DNA from: Smallanthus sonchifolius
Lineage: Eukaryota > Streptophyta > Magnoliopsida > Asterales > Asteraceae
Assembly: GCA_023525975.1 (NCBI GenBank)
Contig: CM042034.1
Coordinates: forward strand, 5,277,501 to 5,341,500
Direction: 5' to 3'
DNA: 64,000 nt
Position numbers and translations under genes: made by a program
Part shown: positions 1-12,024 of the stretch, in pieces
Layout: the number at the start of each line of letters is the position of its first letter
How positions within the stretch are numbered: position 1 is the stretch's first letter
Notes under the pieces: generated by a model
The model's database searches: none
Told to the model about the DNA's origin: nothing
Seen by the model: only the letters and a program-made list of their open reading frames with translations

Positions 1-360
1 AGGACGATCAGGATTTTAACGCATATATAGCACTGAAAAAAATTCCCATGGAGGGCGCTTGCCTGCCCCTAATGCCTTTAACATAGGTCCGCGTCCAATA
101 TATTGGTTTATAAAATGACTAAAAGATAATTTGTAATAAAAAGATCAAATAAAGGTTCATAATGATTAATAGATACTATATGCATTATTACATGCATATG
201 CATATCATTGGAAAAACCAGGAGAAATAAGATAAAAATAAAAGAAAATGTGACTAGTGTTAAATAAATCATTGTTTTTTAATTTTATCGTTTTTATTAAA
301 ATGATATATACATTGTTCTCACGGTTCTCAACACTTTATTGATTCAAAAAAGAACACTTT
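1..360. other. AT-rich intergenic DNA, no gene seen
   Basis: The first 100 bases are less AT-rich than what follows and may be the end of another element cut by the window edge. The rest is AT-rich with no open frame or recognisable signal. Confidence 0.5.
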
Positions 361-365
361 ATATG

Positions 366-934
366 TGAAGATGTAATGAACCCTGCGGAGAAATAATGAT
401 CTGCACGCAAGCATACCTTACAGCAGAAGGAACATGGGGAGCAACACTACGCTAGAAGATAAGGACACATGCGCACGCATAAAGGCCTGGTACGAAAAGG
501 CAGAGAATGTCACCACATAGGGAACCTCGTCAGATATCTCAGTGGTCCCGATAGAAAGGACAAAGTTCCCATTAACGATTGACAGTTAGGGAGCAAAAAG
601 GATATTCTTGATAGCGCCCCTCCAACAATCATGCACGAAAGGGATATCATAGTACCCCTCTGTCACTATAAATAGAGGAGAGCACCTCAGGTATGGATAA
701 GCCTTCACACACACCACAAGATATACACTAGTCTCCTCCTTATTTCCGGAATACTTACTCTCACGCCGGAGGGCCGATACAGGGATTATCCCCTCCCTGT
801 AACGCCCTAACGCGCTGTTGCCTTGTGCAGAATCTCATTGAAGTTTAGAAGGACCACATCCATTTGACTACACAACGGAGAACTTGTGATCTATACACCT
901 TGAGAACTCTGCTCCACTGGTGTCTGGATTTACA
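366..934 (+). mobile_element. Solo LTR of an LTR retrotransposon
   Basis: A 569-bp segment starts TG and ends CA and is flanked by a perfect 5-bp direct repeat, ATATG (361-365 and 935-939), the usual size of an LTR-retrotransposon target duplication. Inside is a promoter-like CTATAAATAG near 667, followed by a GC-richer stretch (about 760-820) of the kind seen in R-U5 regions of plant Gypsy LTRs. No primer-binding site, polyprotein or second LTR is present, so this is best read as a solo LTR left after unequal recombination. Confidence 0.75.
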
Positions 935-1253
935 ATATGTATTACGTATATATTTATTCAGGTATATTGTTAAGGGTTTAAATGAATAAAAATAGATACA
1001 TGATAAAATATAGATTTACATATCCTATGAATATATATAAAATTATTCTAAAATGTATTTTATAAAAAAAGAAAAAAGTTGTTACTTTCTTGTTCATGAT
1101 TTTACTTCATATTTAGTTAGTTAAGTTGGATATTGGAATGTGGCTAAAAAAGTGACCACGATGTAATATTTTCTTCCTAGTGTCCAACCAAAAGCCATAT
1201 TAAAAGTGGTTTAAAAAAGGCAATATCTACATCTCTTCTATTACTATCTTCCT

Positions 1254-1260
1254 TATATAA
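1254..1260 (+). promoter_or_regulatory. TATA box of the NPH3-like gene
   Basis: TATATAA lies 58 bases before the ATG at 1318, followed by a C-rich leader. This places a transcription start near 1285. It is inferred from position only. Confidence 0.5.
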
Positions 1261-1317
1261 TCCACAACACAGAGATCATCCATCACCTTATCCTCCCAGT
1301 TAATCAACTCTCAAGCC

Positions 1318-3516
1318 ATGGCTGCACACACCAAGAATCCCAATAGAGTTTCTCCGGCAATGGAGAGAACCGGGCAGTGGTAACCATCCACAACTCAACT
1401 CACAAACCACCCTAAAACACTGTTATAATGTTATTATCAAGGTTTTCAAAATCTCATTGTTGTTTTCTTTGATCTGTTCTTAATTAGGGTTTTCTCTCAA
1501 GATATCCCAACTGATATTCTTGTACAAGTTGGAGAAGCAAAGTTCCCTCTTCACAAGGTATGGTTTATCTAAATCAATGGTGGAAATATGAAATCAAATT
1601 TGTCAATTAGTGGTTATAAATTAATTAGAATATTGTTAATTTGTTATGGCAGTTCATTTTAGTAGCTAAGAGTAACCACATAAGAAGATTAATACTGGAA
1701 TCGAAAGAACCTGATATGACGAGGCTAGATCTGTCGAACATCCCTGGAGGAGCTGAGATCTTCGAGAAAGCAGCCAAGTTTTGCTACGGTGTCAATTTCG
1801 AAATCACTGTACACAACGTAGCGGCTCTCCGTTGTGCTGCAGAGTATCTCGAAATGACTGATGAGTACTGCGACGGCAACCTCGCCGGCCGGACAGACGA
1901 CTTCCTTATACAGGTGGCGTTAACGAGCCTCTCCGGCGCCGTCGTCGTCTTAAAATCATGCGAAGATCTGCTTCCTATTGCTGAAGAGATCAACATCGTT
2001 CAACGATGTGTTGAATTGGCTAGTGCTAAGGTAACAAATAGAAATTTGTTACAAAATTGTTACGAAATTCTGGTAGATTGTGGACAGAATAACCAAATCG
2101 GTATTTCATTTGCAGGCTTGTAACGAAGCGAATTTTCCGAGCCGTTCGCCTTCAAATTGGTGGACGGACGAGCTATCAATCGTCCACATAACCTTCTTCG
2201 AAAAAATAATCGCGTCGATGAAATCGCGCGGCGCTAAAGCGCTCACGATTTCCAGCGCTATCATAACCTACACCGAGAGAGCGTTGCCGGACCTCGTCCG
2301 CGACCACTCCGGTAACACTATAAAAGGATCGATCTCCATCGATTCGGCATCCAGAGATCAACAACGACATCTCCTAGACTCAATCGTGGCTCTACTCCCC
2401 GTCGAAAATCAACGAGCGTCGTTACCGATCAACTTCCTCAGTTGCCTCCTCCGCGCGGCGATCTTCCTCGAAAACGACGACATTTGTAAAAAGCAGCTGG
2501 AGAAACGGATATCGGCGATTTTAGAGCATGTCACCGTCGACGATCTGCTTGTATTGTCTTACACTTTTGACGGAGAGAGATTGTTTGATTTGGAGAGTGT
2601 GAGGAGGATCATTTCCGGATTCGTGGAGAAAGAAAAGAGTGTGTCGGTGTTCAACGGAGGTGATTTCCGAGAATCCTCATCGACGGCGATGCTTAGGGTT
2701 GCAAAGACGGTTGATGCGTACCTCGGTGAAATCGCGACGGTTCCTGAATTGAGTATTTCGAAATTTAACGGAGTTGCTAATTTGGTGCCGAAAAATGCGC
2801 GGAAATTAGATGATGATCTGTATCGCGCCATTGATATATATCTCAAGGTAATCATTATAATTTAAAAGGTTTTTCTTTGAATCCTTTAATCAAGTTTTAT
2901 CAAAATTAGTATATAAAATAATTTGACTGATAAAAACCTATACAAGTATTTGAGTTTTTTACCTTTGAAAATTAATTAGTTTTATTGTGTATGCTAGTTA
3001 GTAAATATTAAAATTGTTTTTTTCTAGGCTCATTCGAACTTGGACGAAATCGAGCGAGAGAAAGTTTGCAGCGCGATGGACCCATTAAAACTATCTTACG
3101 AAGCAAGGGTACACGCCTCCCAAAACAAAAGATTACCTGTACAGATCGTTCTACACACGCTTTACTTTGATCAGCTCCAAGTAAGAAGTAGTAAAAACGA
3201 GAGGAGCACGCCAGATGCATTAAGCATGAGGTCTCAGGTGCAAGCTGACGCGTCATTAGCTAAAGAGAATGAAGCTTTAAGAACTGAATTGCTACAAATG
3301 AAGGCGTATATATCCGATATACAAAGCAAGAATCAAGTGGGATCAACGTCTGCACGAATAGTTAACCCGAAGAAACCTACTTTCTTCTCATCGATGTCGA
3401 AGAAATTAGGAAGGTTAAATCCGTTTAAACATGGATCAAAGGATACTTCTAATCTTGAAGATGGTGATGAGGTTGATCATACAAAGCCAAGAAGGAGACG
3501 TTTCTCCATCTCCTAA
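1318..3516 (+). CDS. NPH3/RPT2-like BTB/POZ protein, 5 exons, 576 aa
   Basis: Exons by splice signals and frame: 1318-1379, 1488-1557, 1653-2030, 2116-2847, 3028-3516; joined they give 577 codons with no stop. The N-terminus reads TGQWVFSQDIPTDILVQVGE and enters a BTB/POZ fold (about residues 20-125; LHKFILVAKSNHIRRLI spans two exons). The NPH3 domain begins near WWTDELS (about residue 184) and ends with the family hallmark YEARVHASQNKRLPVQ (about 439-454). A short coiled coil follows (ENEALRTELLQMKAY). The protein ends KPRRRRFSIS. In Arabidopsis NPH3 the matching C-terminal Ser is phosphorylated by phototropin and bound by 14-3-3 proteins; the same site here would be Ser574. Members are plasma-membrane-associated adaptors, some for CUL3 ubiquitin ligases, in blue-light and auxin-related responses. 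The exact subfamily is not resolved. A relative such as At3g08570 or At5g67385 is the likely nearest type, which is inference. Confidence 0.95.
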
Positions 3517-3912
3517 ACTCAATAGCCTTGCTAAGTTAGTTGGTGTGAGTGTGATTTTTTTTAATATTATTGTTTAATTTATCGTGATTTAATTTGGCTT
3601 TTATTTGTTATTTATGTAAGTATACAAGAGACTTGGAAGTGTGTGTTTGTAGAAATCAAAGATTTTATATAATCGTCTTTATTAATTACAAACAAAAGTT
3701 TCTTTACAAAAAGGATAACTTGCAATGACATGATCTTCTAATCCTTTGAATATTTGCTACCTCAAGCCATATATCACACAAGCTTAGTGAAAACACTAAT
3801 ATAATGACATCAAATTTAATTCATACTTAATGTACGTATAATAACGAATTGTATAAACTTCTATACATTTAACATAGTCGTGTACTTTTAATCCAAAATC
3901 TCATATAATGAA
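3517..3912. other. 3' flank of the NPH3-like gene, AT-rich
   Basis: T-rich 3' untranslated sequence, then AT-rich DNA. No further gene is seen. Confidence 0.5.
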
Positions 3913-3923
3913 AGAGTGAGACA

Positions 3924-4048
3924 GGGTTTTCTGTAAATAGTTTCCTCATTTAGAGGTCATGAGTTCGAATATTGACAAGAGGTTCTAACAAGGAGAATTT
4001 TGTCATTACCCTCTACATGTCTAGATGTTAGCCGTTCAAAAAAATAAG
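3924..4048 (+). mobile_element. SINE-like tRNA-derived insertion
   Basis: The segment holds a B-box-like GAGTTCGAA (about 3961) and ends in an A-rich run. It is flanked by imperfect direct repeats AGAGTGAGACA (3913-3923) and AGAGTGTGACA (4049-4059), 10 of 11 matching, as expected for an older SINE target duplication. Confidence 0.45.
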
Positions 4049-4442
4049 AGAGTGTGACACAACTACTTAAGAGAATAAGAGTAAGACGTAGTTGTGTGCT
4101 TTCGTTTACATAATCTCATAAACTTTTAAAATTTTAATTTCAAAAGACATGCCTACGTTCAAAATTAAAACACAGTCGTATAACTTGTTTGATCAAAATT
4201 CTAATATTATGTAAAATAAAATCACAAAGTTGTTTTATGCCACTTCATTACTAATCATTTTTCAAGTATTCATCTATTTTGACTTCCATATATGGTACTT
4301 CTTAATTCAAAATCATTACAACAATTCGTCCTAATGGTGGATCTAAAAAATAATTTCAGGGGTAGCATGAACTTTTTTTTACCGTACATTAAAAAAACGA
4401 CAATAAACACAATAAAACATGTATTTAATAGATCTCTCATCA

Positions 4443-4735
4443 TCAACATTTGAAAGCTTGAAATCGAGTCATTACATCATCTTCTGTTACTTTATCAAAT
4501 GTCTCTTTCGACCACACAAATAGAACATTATTCAAATACTATTCGCCCATTCGATTGCATAAATCCGTCTTGATATGCTTCAATTTTGAAAAAAAAAACT
4601 TTTAACGGTTGCAGTTGCAACCAATAAAACCAATGCTAGCTTCAATATCCGATAAACCAGAGGAAAAGAACGATCTTTTCCAGATTCTAGCATTAACCCT
4701 CGATAAAACTAATAAGAACTTTTTTATCATGTGGT
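4443..4735 (-). pseudogene. Degenerate hAT-family transposase C-terminus
   Basis: The minus strand gives a continuous frame (one stop) resembling the hAT C-terminal dimerisation region of plant TTF-type/ZMYM1-like transposases. Recognisable blocks are LVYRILKLALVLLVATATV, then SKLKHIKTDLCNRMGE, then an in-frame TAG, then YLNNVLFVW and ending FQAFKC with TGA at 4443-4445. Functional relatives read roughly VATATVERCFSAMKIVKT...LRNRMGD at this place. The stop and the loss of all upstream domains show it is dead. The wider region 4330-5520 may belong to the same element. Confidence 0.75.
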
Positions 4736-6620
4736 TTCATCTTCCAAGTTTCAAGTCAATTGCACATAAATTAACCCTATAATTTTGACAAATTAACACA
4801 ATAAATCCATAAATCTATAATCTATACACAATAACAAATTTACAATGTGGTTTCATCTTCCAAGTTTCAAGTCAATTGCACGTAAACCTTAGAAATTTGA
4901 CAAATTAATAAACTAAACCATAAATCCATAATCTAAAGTCTAAACACAATTATAAATTAACAACTAAAAATATAAACTAAATCATAAATTCATAATAAAT
5001 TGCACATAAACCCTAGAATTTGAAATTTAGAAATTAGAATAATACATTTTCCTAAGAAGTAAGAGATTAGAGACTAGATACCAATTGGAGCACAGAAGCT
5101 GCGGCGGACGGCGACAGGAGCTGGGTGGTGGGAAGTGGGAGCGCTGGGTGAGTGGGTGGGGTTGCTCGTGCGCTGTGGAGTGAAATGAAAGTCACAATTT
5201 TTTTTATTTTATTAATTGTTAGATGTGTTTTTTTTGGGGTTGGACTTTAGCTTTGTAAATCTTTTAATTAACTTGGCATTTTTAGTTTTAAATCTTTTAA
5301 TTAATATGGTTTTTTTAGTTTTATAAAATTGGGATATAGAGTAATGATCAATAATTTAGTTTTGGACATTAAAAAAAATTGAGGGGTAACCAAATATATT
5401 TTAAGTGGTAACGTAATACATAAAACGTAAAAAAATAAAAATAAAAATGTTCCACTTCGCCAGAGAAGTTGAGGGGTCGCGGCTGCTACACTCTCCATCC
5501 CTTATAGATCCGCCCTTAATTCGGCCCATTTGTCAAAAACTTAAGATTGTTAGAAAAATTAGTGAAAAGATGTTTTTCACTTACTTTGAACACAAATATA
5601 TGTAACTATGATTAATATAATTATTTTTATGGATTTGTGTTCTATCGTGTGAGAGCTTCACAGCGAATCAAACTGTGTAAAAACGGAGCTAAGATGAATG
5701 AGATATCGATGCTCGAAATTAAGGGGTTGAAATGAATATTGCTAAACTTGGGTGATTATAGTAGGAAATTGTTGCATATTTTTATTAACGCTAACAAATA
5801 TTTGTTATAAAAATATGGATGTTTTGTTTTCGACTCATAAATCCTTTTCATAAAACAAAAAGTCAACAATTGTATGTTATTCCAATTCTACCCCTCAAAG
5901 CTATTTTCACGCTTAAGACTTTGCTTACTATTCACCATGTTCATATCAACCCTTGATTTTTTTTATCAAAGACCCGTAATCATTCACCTTTGTATAATAA
6001 AAACCTTTTATATTTTAATCTTTCTATATATATAAACCCAACAATCAGGTCCGGTTTTATGCATCTAGTTTCGAGTATAGTTTGAAAACTTAGAAACAAA
6101 CCGATCAAAAATAAATAAAAACAAACCGATGACCGGTCCGGACGATCTCACGTTTTTAAGATTAAAAATAATAAATTAAATATATGAAAGCAAGAAAAAT
6201 ATTAAGAGACGAGACACGATTATATATGAATACCTAAGAGACGAGACACGGTTATTACTTTTTTACATGAATTATTATTATTATTATTTTCATATAACAA
6301 ATTAAATATTTTTGCATTATTATTACTATTTCTATATATTAATTTTTGAAGTTAAAGTATCCTGTGATATGATAATTAAACGTGCAAATGTGATCTTTAA
6401 AAATGGTGGTAAGTAAAAATTGGCAAAAAAAACTAATACTTCAAAACTTTTGTGGTGAACTTATAACTAATGAAAAGAATTGTGGTTAAACTGTGATAAA
6501 TTGTTGCCCACGACACCGTCGATGTATTTCTTTCCTCCCCTTTCTCCGAGCCCCCACCAATAGTAATTCCACCGCCGACGCCGTCGCCACCACCGCCACA
6601 ATCAACCATCACTGACGACG
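4736..6620. other. Intergenic DNA between NPH3-like and RPT3 genes
   Basis: Includes a near-repeat of the phrase GTGGTTTCATCTTCCAAGTT (about 4731 and 4840), a short G-rich stretch (5095-5170, possibly a 5' part of the decayed hAT-like element on the minus strand), and otherwise AT-rich DNA. 6050-6140 has the CCGGTTT/AACCGA words common in plant MITEs. The C-rich stretch 6535-6620 is probably the 5' leader of RPT3. No supported gene. Confidence 0.5.
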
Positions 6621-6623
6621 CCT

Positions 6624-8791
6624 ATGGCTGCAACTATGGTTCTCGATCCTAAGCCCTCATCTACAACACCACCACCAACCCTCCCCAATCCGTACACCGT
6701 GGAATCAACCCTAACCGACACCGAAGACGACCTCTACACTCGCCTCAAATCCCTAAATCGCCAAATTGAGTTCATCGAAATCCAGGAAGAGTACGTAAAA
6801 GACGAGCTGAAAAATCTGAAGCGAGAACAGCTTAGATCTCAGGAGGAGGTTAAGCGGATCCAATCAGTGCCGCTTGTAATCGGTCAGTTTATGGAGATGA
6901 TTGACCAGAATAATGGCATCGTAGGGTCAACTACGGGGTCTAATTACTATGTTAGGATTCTGAGTACGATTAACCGGGAGCTGTTGAAACCCTCGGCGTC
7001 TGTGGCTTTGCACCGCCATTCTAATGCTCTTGTTGATGTGTTGCCGCCGGAGGCCGATTCGAGTATCTCGCTGCTTAGTCAATCTGAGAAACCAGACGTC
7101 ACTTACAACGTGAGTAATATATCTCAAGGAATTTTGACTTATAGATATTGTTATTAGGGTTTCTGTCAACTTTGGTCATATATATCTTAAGTCCTTGTGT
7201 TTAATAATCCATACCAACTGATATGCACTTCATGATGGTAAAATTCATATTTATTTGACATTATTACATGATGGAAGGGTTATTTAACATTGAGACATGG
7301 TGAATGTAGTGTATAACTGTTTATCAGTAACATGCTGCTTTTAAACCAGAATAGTGAGAATATGTATGCATGTTTTCAAAATATGCTGCTGGAAGTTAAT
7401 TGTTTCATATAATGATTGACACATTTATTTTAGACCGTGAAAGTTTGCATCTGTGTGGAGCACTTTTAGTGCAGGTTTTCACACCAAAGAATGCGTATAT
7501 GCAATTATGCATTATTGGCAGTTAGCTTATAATTAAATATTAACCCCTAGAGTGCTATGTTTGAACAGCTTCTATGGTGTTTGGTAGGATAGAAAGCCAC
7601 GTGCACTACTTTCCGATCACCAAGGTATTAGAATGTGCGATAGCTTATATTTGCACCAACTATCAAGAGTTTTGAGGGAATTGTCTAAGCTCCATGGATA
7701 TCTGTATATTCTAACAGATTCTCCACTGATTGGTTGTAATTATAAGCTTGCATAACTAAATGCAACTATGTAAGCTTAAAAGTGATGAAAGGACATCCAC
7801 TACACTTGCTGGCTTGACTGCTATTTCTTTTGGTTGATTAGTATTTATATAAGCAGTCAAGACATAGAACCAGGTGAAACTGGTTGCTGAGAGTAGGAAA
7901 GAGAGAAAATTGTTGTGGTTTTAGTGAGTGGATGATTAAAAGCTTCATGTAATGTGGTTTTGATTCTTACTTTGCATTTCCCATCAGGGTATATTCACCT
8001 CATTTTGTTCATTTCTGGAGACCAATCTTTTTTTTTTTAATTTTTTTTAACTTACTTTCTGTTGTACCTAGAGGTTCTCTTTCCTATTACAAAGAAGGAT
8101 GACTTGTAACAGGTTCACGTCTTCTCTTATATACATAGTGATGTTTGAAATTTCTTGTATTAGCTGATTGAATGGGTAGGCATTTCTGATTATTGCGCAT
8201 AATTGAGGTAAATGTGGATTTAAGGGGAATCCGAAAACATTTTAGAACAAAAGTAAATATTAGAATTATGAACTTGAGAAAGGGTAATGCATGGTTTTAC
8301 TGTTGCTTCTTGTTTTGTGTATCTAGTTTCATGGGTCGATCTAAAAACTTGAGTTTCAGCTCAACTTCTAGTCTTATGTTTTTTATATCTATATGGTTTC
8401 TGCAAAGCTAACAATATTTTCTCTTGCCAATGTAATTAATAGGATATTGGAGGATGTGACATTCAAAAGCAGGAAATACGCGAAGCTGTTGAGTTACCTT
8501 TGACTCATCACGAATTGTACAAACAGATTGGTATAGACCCTCCCCGTGGTGTTTTGCTCTATGGTCCACCTGGCACTGGTAAAACCATGCTTGCTAAAGC
8601 TGTTGCAAATCATACAACTGCTGCCTTTATTAGGGTGGTTGGCTCAGAATTTGTTCAAAAGTACCTGGGTGAGGTATGCCTTTATTGTCCGTTTTTAAGA
8701 ATGCATTGATTAGAATTGATCTGTATGTGCTACATGTAGCTTTTATTTGATACACCCACATATGTATATACATACATTATATATATACATG

Positions 8792-8877
<86 letters not shown>

Positions 8878-10635
8878 CATGTATGTATGCATATAATATG
8901 CACATCCTCCTGAGGTTAGTCATTATATAAAGATTTAAAACATGATATAATACATATTTACTACATTTACCTATATATTGATCTCATTGGCTCATGCTTT
9001 TTACAGGGTCCTAGAATGGTTCGTGATGTTTTTCGTCTTGCCAAAGAAAATGCGCCTGCAATTATATTTATTGATGAGGTAGATGCAATTGCAACCGCCA
9101 GGTTTGATGCTCAGACTGGAGCTGATAGAGAAGTGCAGAGAATTCTAATGGAACTGTTAAATCAGGTGAATTAATAGCTCATAAAGCGTTTAATTAGCCA
9201 TTTATTAATTTTTTTCTTGAAATAACTTATGTCTATTTTTGGATTCTGTTGTATGTCATGCCCTGTTATTATTGAACTTACAAAACCATTGATTTGGGGT
9301 TTCTGCAGATGGATGGGTTTGACCAGACAGTTAATGTCAAGGTTATAATGGCAACTAACCGAGCTGATACTTTGGACCCTGCACTTCTTCGGCCCGGTAG
9401 GCTTGATCGCAAGATTGAGTTTCCTTTGCCTGATAGGCGACAAAAAAGACTTGTCTTTCAGGTTACTTATTTATTGCTCTTGATCTTTACTTTTAAGTAC
9501 TTTGTTATAATTGTAAGTTGGCCTCTTTGTGAGGACTGCTGGCAGTTTACTTTCTTTCTTTGCCCAAGGGCACGGTTGACTGTCATCATCTAACATAGCT
9601 ATAGGTGGCAAAAATGGACACTTGAGTGAGTTGGGCAACATGTCAAAATGCGCGGGTTGGGTAACAGGTCAAAACGGGTAACTTCTAGCACAAGTGAAGA
9701 CTAGTCAATTCATAAACCATCTTTTATCCGATTTTTGAATTTTATAGATAATTAACAGGTTAAATATGATTACAGGACTATATTATTACAGTAATAATAA
9801 TTATCCAACTTTATTTAATTACATATGACCAATTTTTCTTATTTTATTCTCTATTTTCCATGCTGTTCTATTTTGTTGGAGATGGAGGAATAACTGTCAG
9901 GGTCCTGCAGGATTGAGTTCTTGATTCCTTACCAGTTGCATAGTTATGAGATCTTGAATGATTTATGGTGTTGGTTGTGACTTATTCTAATATCGCTTCT
10001 ACTATACAGGTTTGCACTGCTAAAATGAATTTAAGTGATGAAGTTGACTTGGAAGATTACGTCTCTCGGCCCGACAAGATTAGTGCTGCTGAAGTAAGTT
10101 GCTTTCCTGTAGTTTAAACTTCATTTGAATGGGTTGGGTAAGGGATCAAATGGGCCTGTCTACTACAGAATGTCTTTAGTAGATATCCAAACATGTTACG
10201 TACCTGGTCAGGTGGGTTGGACCATTAACATTTTTTTCTTTCTGTTTTTAATATTTTAAATATAGGCCCTGTGTTAATAACGATTACAAAAATTATTATT
10301 ACAAATAATAATCAGAGTTTAAATAAAATGATTTAGAGGGTCAAGGGTGTTTGCGTTAAAAATGAAATTTCAGTCCACACGTTTCTCATCTAGCTGGTTT
10401 TTTATGATTCAACACGTTTGAGATAAAACACAACCAAATCAGCTCATTTTTAAGTAAACGCATTGAAATTATTGTCAACTCGAATGGTTGTTGCATTCAG
10501 ATTGCAGCCATTTGTCAAGAAGCAGGGATGCACGCTGTGCGCAAGAACCGTTATGTTATTCTTCCCAAGGACTTTGAGAAGGGCTACAGAACCAATGTAA
10601 AGAAACCCGACACTGATTTTGATTTCTACAAGTAA
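6624..10635 (+). CDS. RPT3: 26S proteasome regulatory ATPase subunit 6B (RPT3), 6 exons, 415 aa
   Basis: Exons: 6624-7109, 8443-8673, 9007-9165, 9309-9461, 10010-10093, 10501-10635; every junction is GT-AG, all introns are phase 0, and the sum is 416 codons. The product is an AAA+ ATPase of the hexameric base ring of the 26S proteasome, which unfolds ubiquitinated substrates and threads them into the 20S core in cytosol and nucleus. Visible parts: N-terminal coiled coil (about 36-75), OB region, Walker A GPPGTGKT (203-210), Walker B IIFIDEVD (258-265), sensor-1 Asn in MATNRAD, arginine-finger block LRPGRLDR, and a C-terminal FYK matching the HbYX motif that docks into alpha-ring pockets and opens the gate. 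From DIGGCD onward it is nearly identical to Arabidopsis RPT3. Length is a few residues over the usual 408, all in the Pro/Thr-rich N-terminus. Introns 1, 2, 4 and 5 carry repeats. Confidence 0.98.
8796..8875. repeat. (TA)n(TG)n compound microsatellite in RPT3 intron 2
   Basis: An AT dinucleotide run of about 43 bases passes directly into a TG run of about 36 bases. It lies between exons 2 and 3 and is flanked by related ATACAT words. Confidence 0.95.
9603..9890 (+). repeat. Intron-resident GGTGGCAAAA-type repeat, copy 1
   Basis: Starts AGGTGGCAAAAATGGACA, followed by GTTGGGTAACAGGTCAAAACG, then an AT-rich body. The same opening words recur in RPT3 intron 5 and in eIF2 beta introns 6 and 8. 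Probably a decayed non-autonomous TIR element; the right end is unclear. Confidence 0.5.
10120..10470 (+). repeat. Intron-resident GGTGGCAAAA-type repeat, copy 2 (degenerate)
   Basis: RPT3 intron 5 has the same word order: GGGTTGGGTAAGGGATCAAA, an AT-rich centre and, near the right end, AAAACACAACCAAATCAGC. Boundaries are approximate. Confidence 0.4.
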
Positions 10636-11210
10636 AATCCAATGGTTAGAAGTGGTTAAAAGCCCGTATGTTGTTTACTTAAAGACCTGTTGATCTTATC
10701 GTGACTATGGATGTTCATGTAATCTTTGCTTGTGTTAGACCAACAATTGTTGAATATAACAATATTATGAAGTTGCTTCTTTTAAGTGAACCTATTATCA
10801 AATGCCATACGGAAAGAAAATCAACAATGCATGTGTTGGAAATGTTCAATGTTGATTTAACAAGTAACATCCATGGAACAACAAATGTTGAATGGAAAAT
10901 GTCATATCACTGTGAAATGTAACATCCATCGTTCCTGTGAGGTCTTTTTGAGTCGGGGGTCTTTCTATGAGCCGCGTCTTTATCCCTTGAGATAGAGGTA
11001 AAGTTTTTTTGTCCTTTCATCATCAAGGTCTCACCAGACGGCCAGACTTACTTTGTGTGAGATTTTACTACTTCTGTTTGTTTAACGTAACATCCATCGT
11101 CGATGAAGAATGCATATCCAAAAGTTCAATATGTAACAATCATTTTATATGATAACAATTTTGAACTACTCATGTCACCACAAAATGTTCAATAAGCCGC
11201 ACGCATGTTC
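10636..11210. other. 3' flank of RPT3
   Basis: 3' untranslated sequence and AT-rich DNA. The phrase AACATCCATCG occurs at about 10923 and 11091, suggesting a small local duplication. No gene seen; the 73-codon frame at 10701-10922 has no recognisable similarity. Confidence 0.45.
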
Positions 11211-11216
11211 CCAAAT

Positions 11217-11510
11217 ACTAAAATGAAAATATATAAACAAGTTTCCATAAAGATTAAAACTATAAGAAAAAAATGAAGTACTAAGTTAACAATATACTAA
11301 AATGAAAATACATAAAAGTTTCCATAAAGCTTAAAATTAAATTTTAAAAAAATAAATAAATGCTAAGTTAACAATATAATAGAATGAAAATATATAGAAG
11401 TTTCCATAAAGGTTAAAATTGTATAAAAAACGAAACACTAAATTAACAAATACTAGAATGAAATATATAAAAGTTTCCGCAAATTTTTTTTTTTAAATAC
11501 TAAGTTAACA
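11217..11510. repeat. About 79-bp tandem repeat, four copies
   Basis: Units start at about 11217, 11295, 11378 and 11452. Each has a form of ACTAAAATGAAAATATATA, then GTTTCCATAAAG, then an A-rich tract ending CTAAGTTAACAA. Copies differ by small indels and substitutions, so the array is not very recent. Confidence 0.8.
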
Positions 11511-11688
11511 ATCGGGGCTGATGGTTTAGTGGTCTTTGTAATGTCTTTTTCTTTTTAATTGTTGGTTTGGTACTCTGGTTAATATATTTGTGGCCAATTT
11601 TTGTTGCATCAAAGTACTTTATGGACAATGGTAGTTTTTTGAACATTGGTTGTACTGTTGTAGTATGGAATATGGATGTTTATGGTTA

Positions 11689-12018
11689 CAGGGGAGGATT
11701 CTAGAGAAAACTACATAGTTAGGCGAAAACCGAGAAAACCACTAAAAAAACCAATTTTAACCAATAATATAATAATATTTATTTTTTAATTTATTTTATT
11801 TTTATTTTTTTATAAGATTATCAATGTAATATTACACATTTTTACCAAAAATACATTTAAATCTTGGCTTACGTATACGTAACCCATAGTGTTACCTATA
11901 CGTAAACAAAAACAAAAAAATTACGGTTACGTATACGTAACCTATAATGTTACATATTATTTTAATGGTTTTCTTAGTTTTCGCCTAACTTTGTGGTTTT
12001 CTCTTGATCCTTCCCCTG
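11689..12018. mobile_element. 330-bp non-autonomous TIR element (MULE-like MITE)
   Basis: Ends are inverted repeats of about 55 bp: left begins CAGGGGAGGATTCTAGAG and includes AGTTAGGCGAAAAC; the right, read on the minus strand, begins CAGGGGAAGGATCAAGAG and has the same AGTTAGGCGAAAAC. Both sides are flanked by TGGTTA (11683-11688 and 12019-12024). Inside, TACGTATACGTAACC is repeated. There is no coding capacity. Superfamily assignment is inference; Mutator usually makes 8-10 bp duplications, and only 6 match here. Confidence 0.8.
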
Positions 12019-12024
12019 TGGTTA

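Noticed and set aside
366..934. LTR starting at 372 (TGTAATGAACC)
   Set aside because: Flanks do not match for that start; beginning at 366 gives a perfect ATATG duplication on both sides.
5301..5498. 65-codon minus frame with a hydrophobic stretch as a membrane peptide
   Set aside because: T-rich DNA gives Phe/Leu runs by chance; it lies in the decayed hAT-like region.
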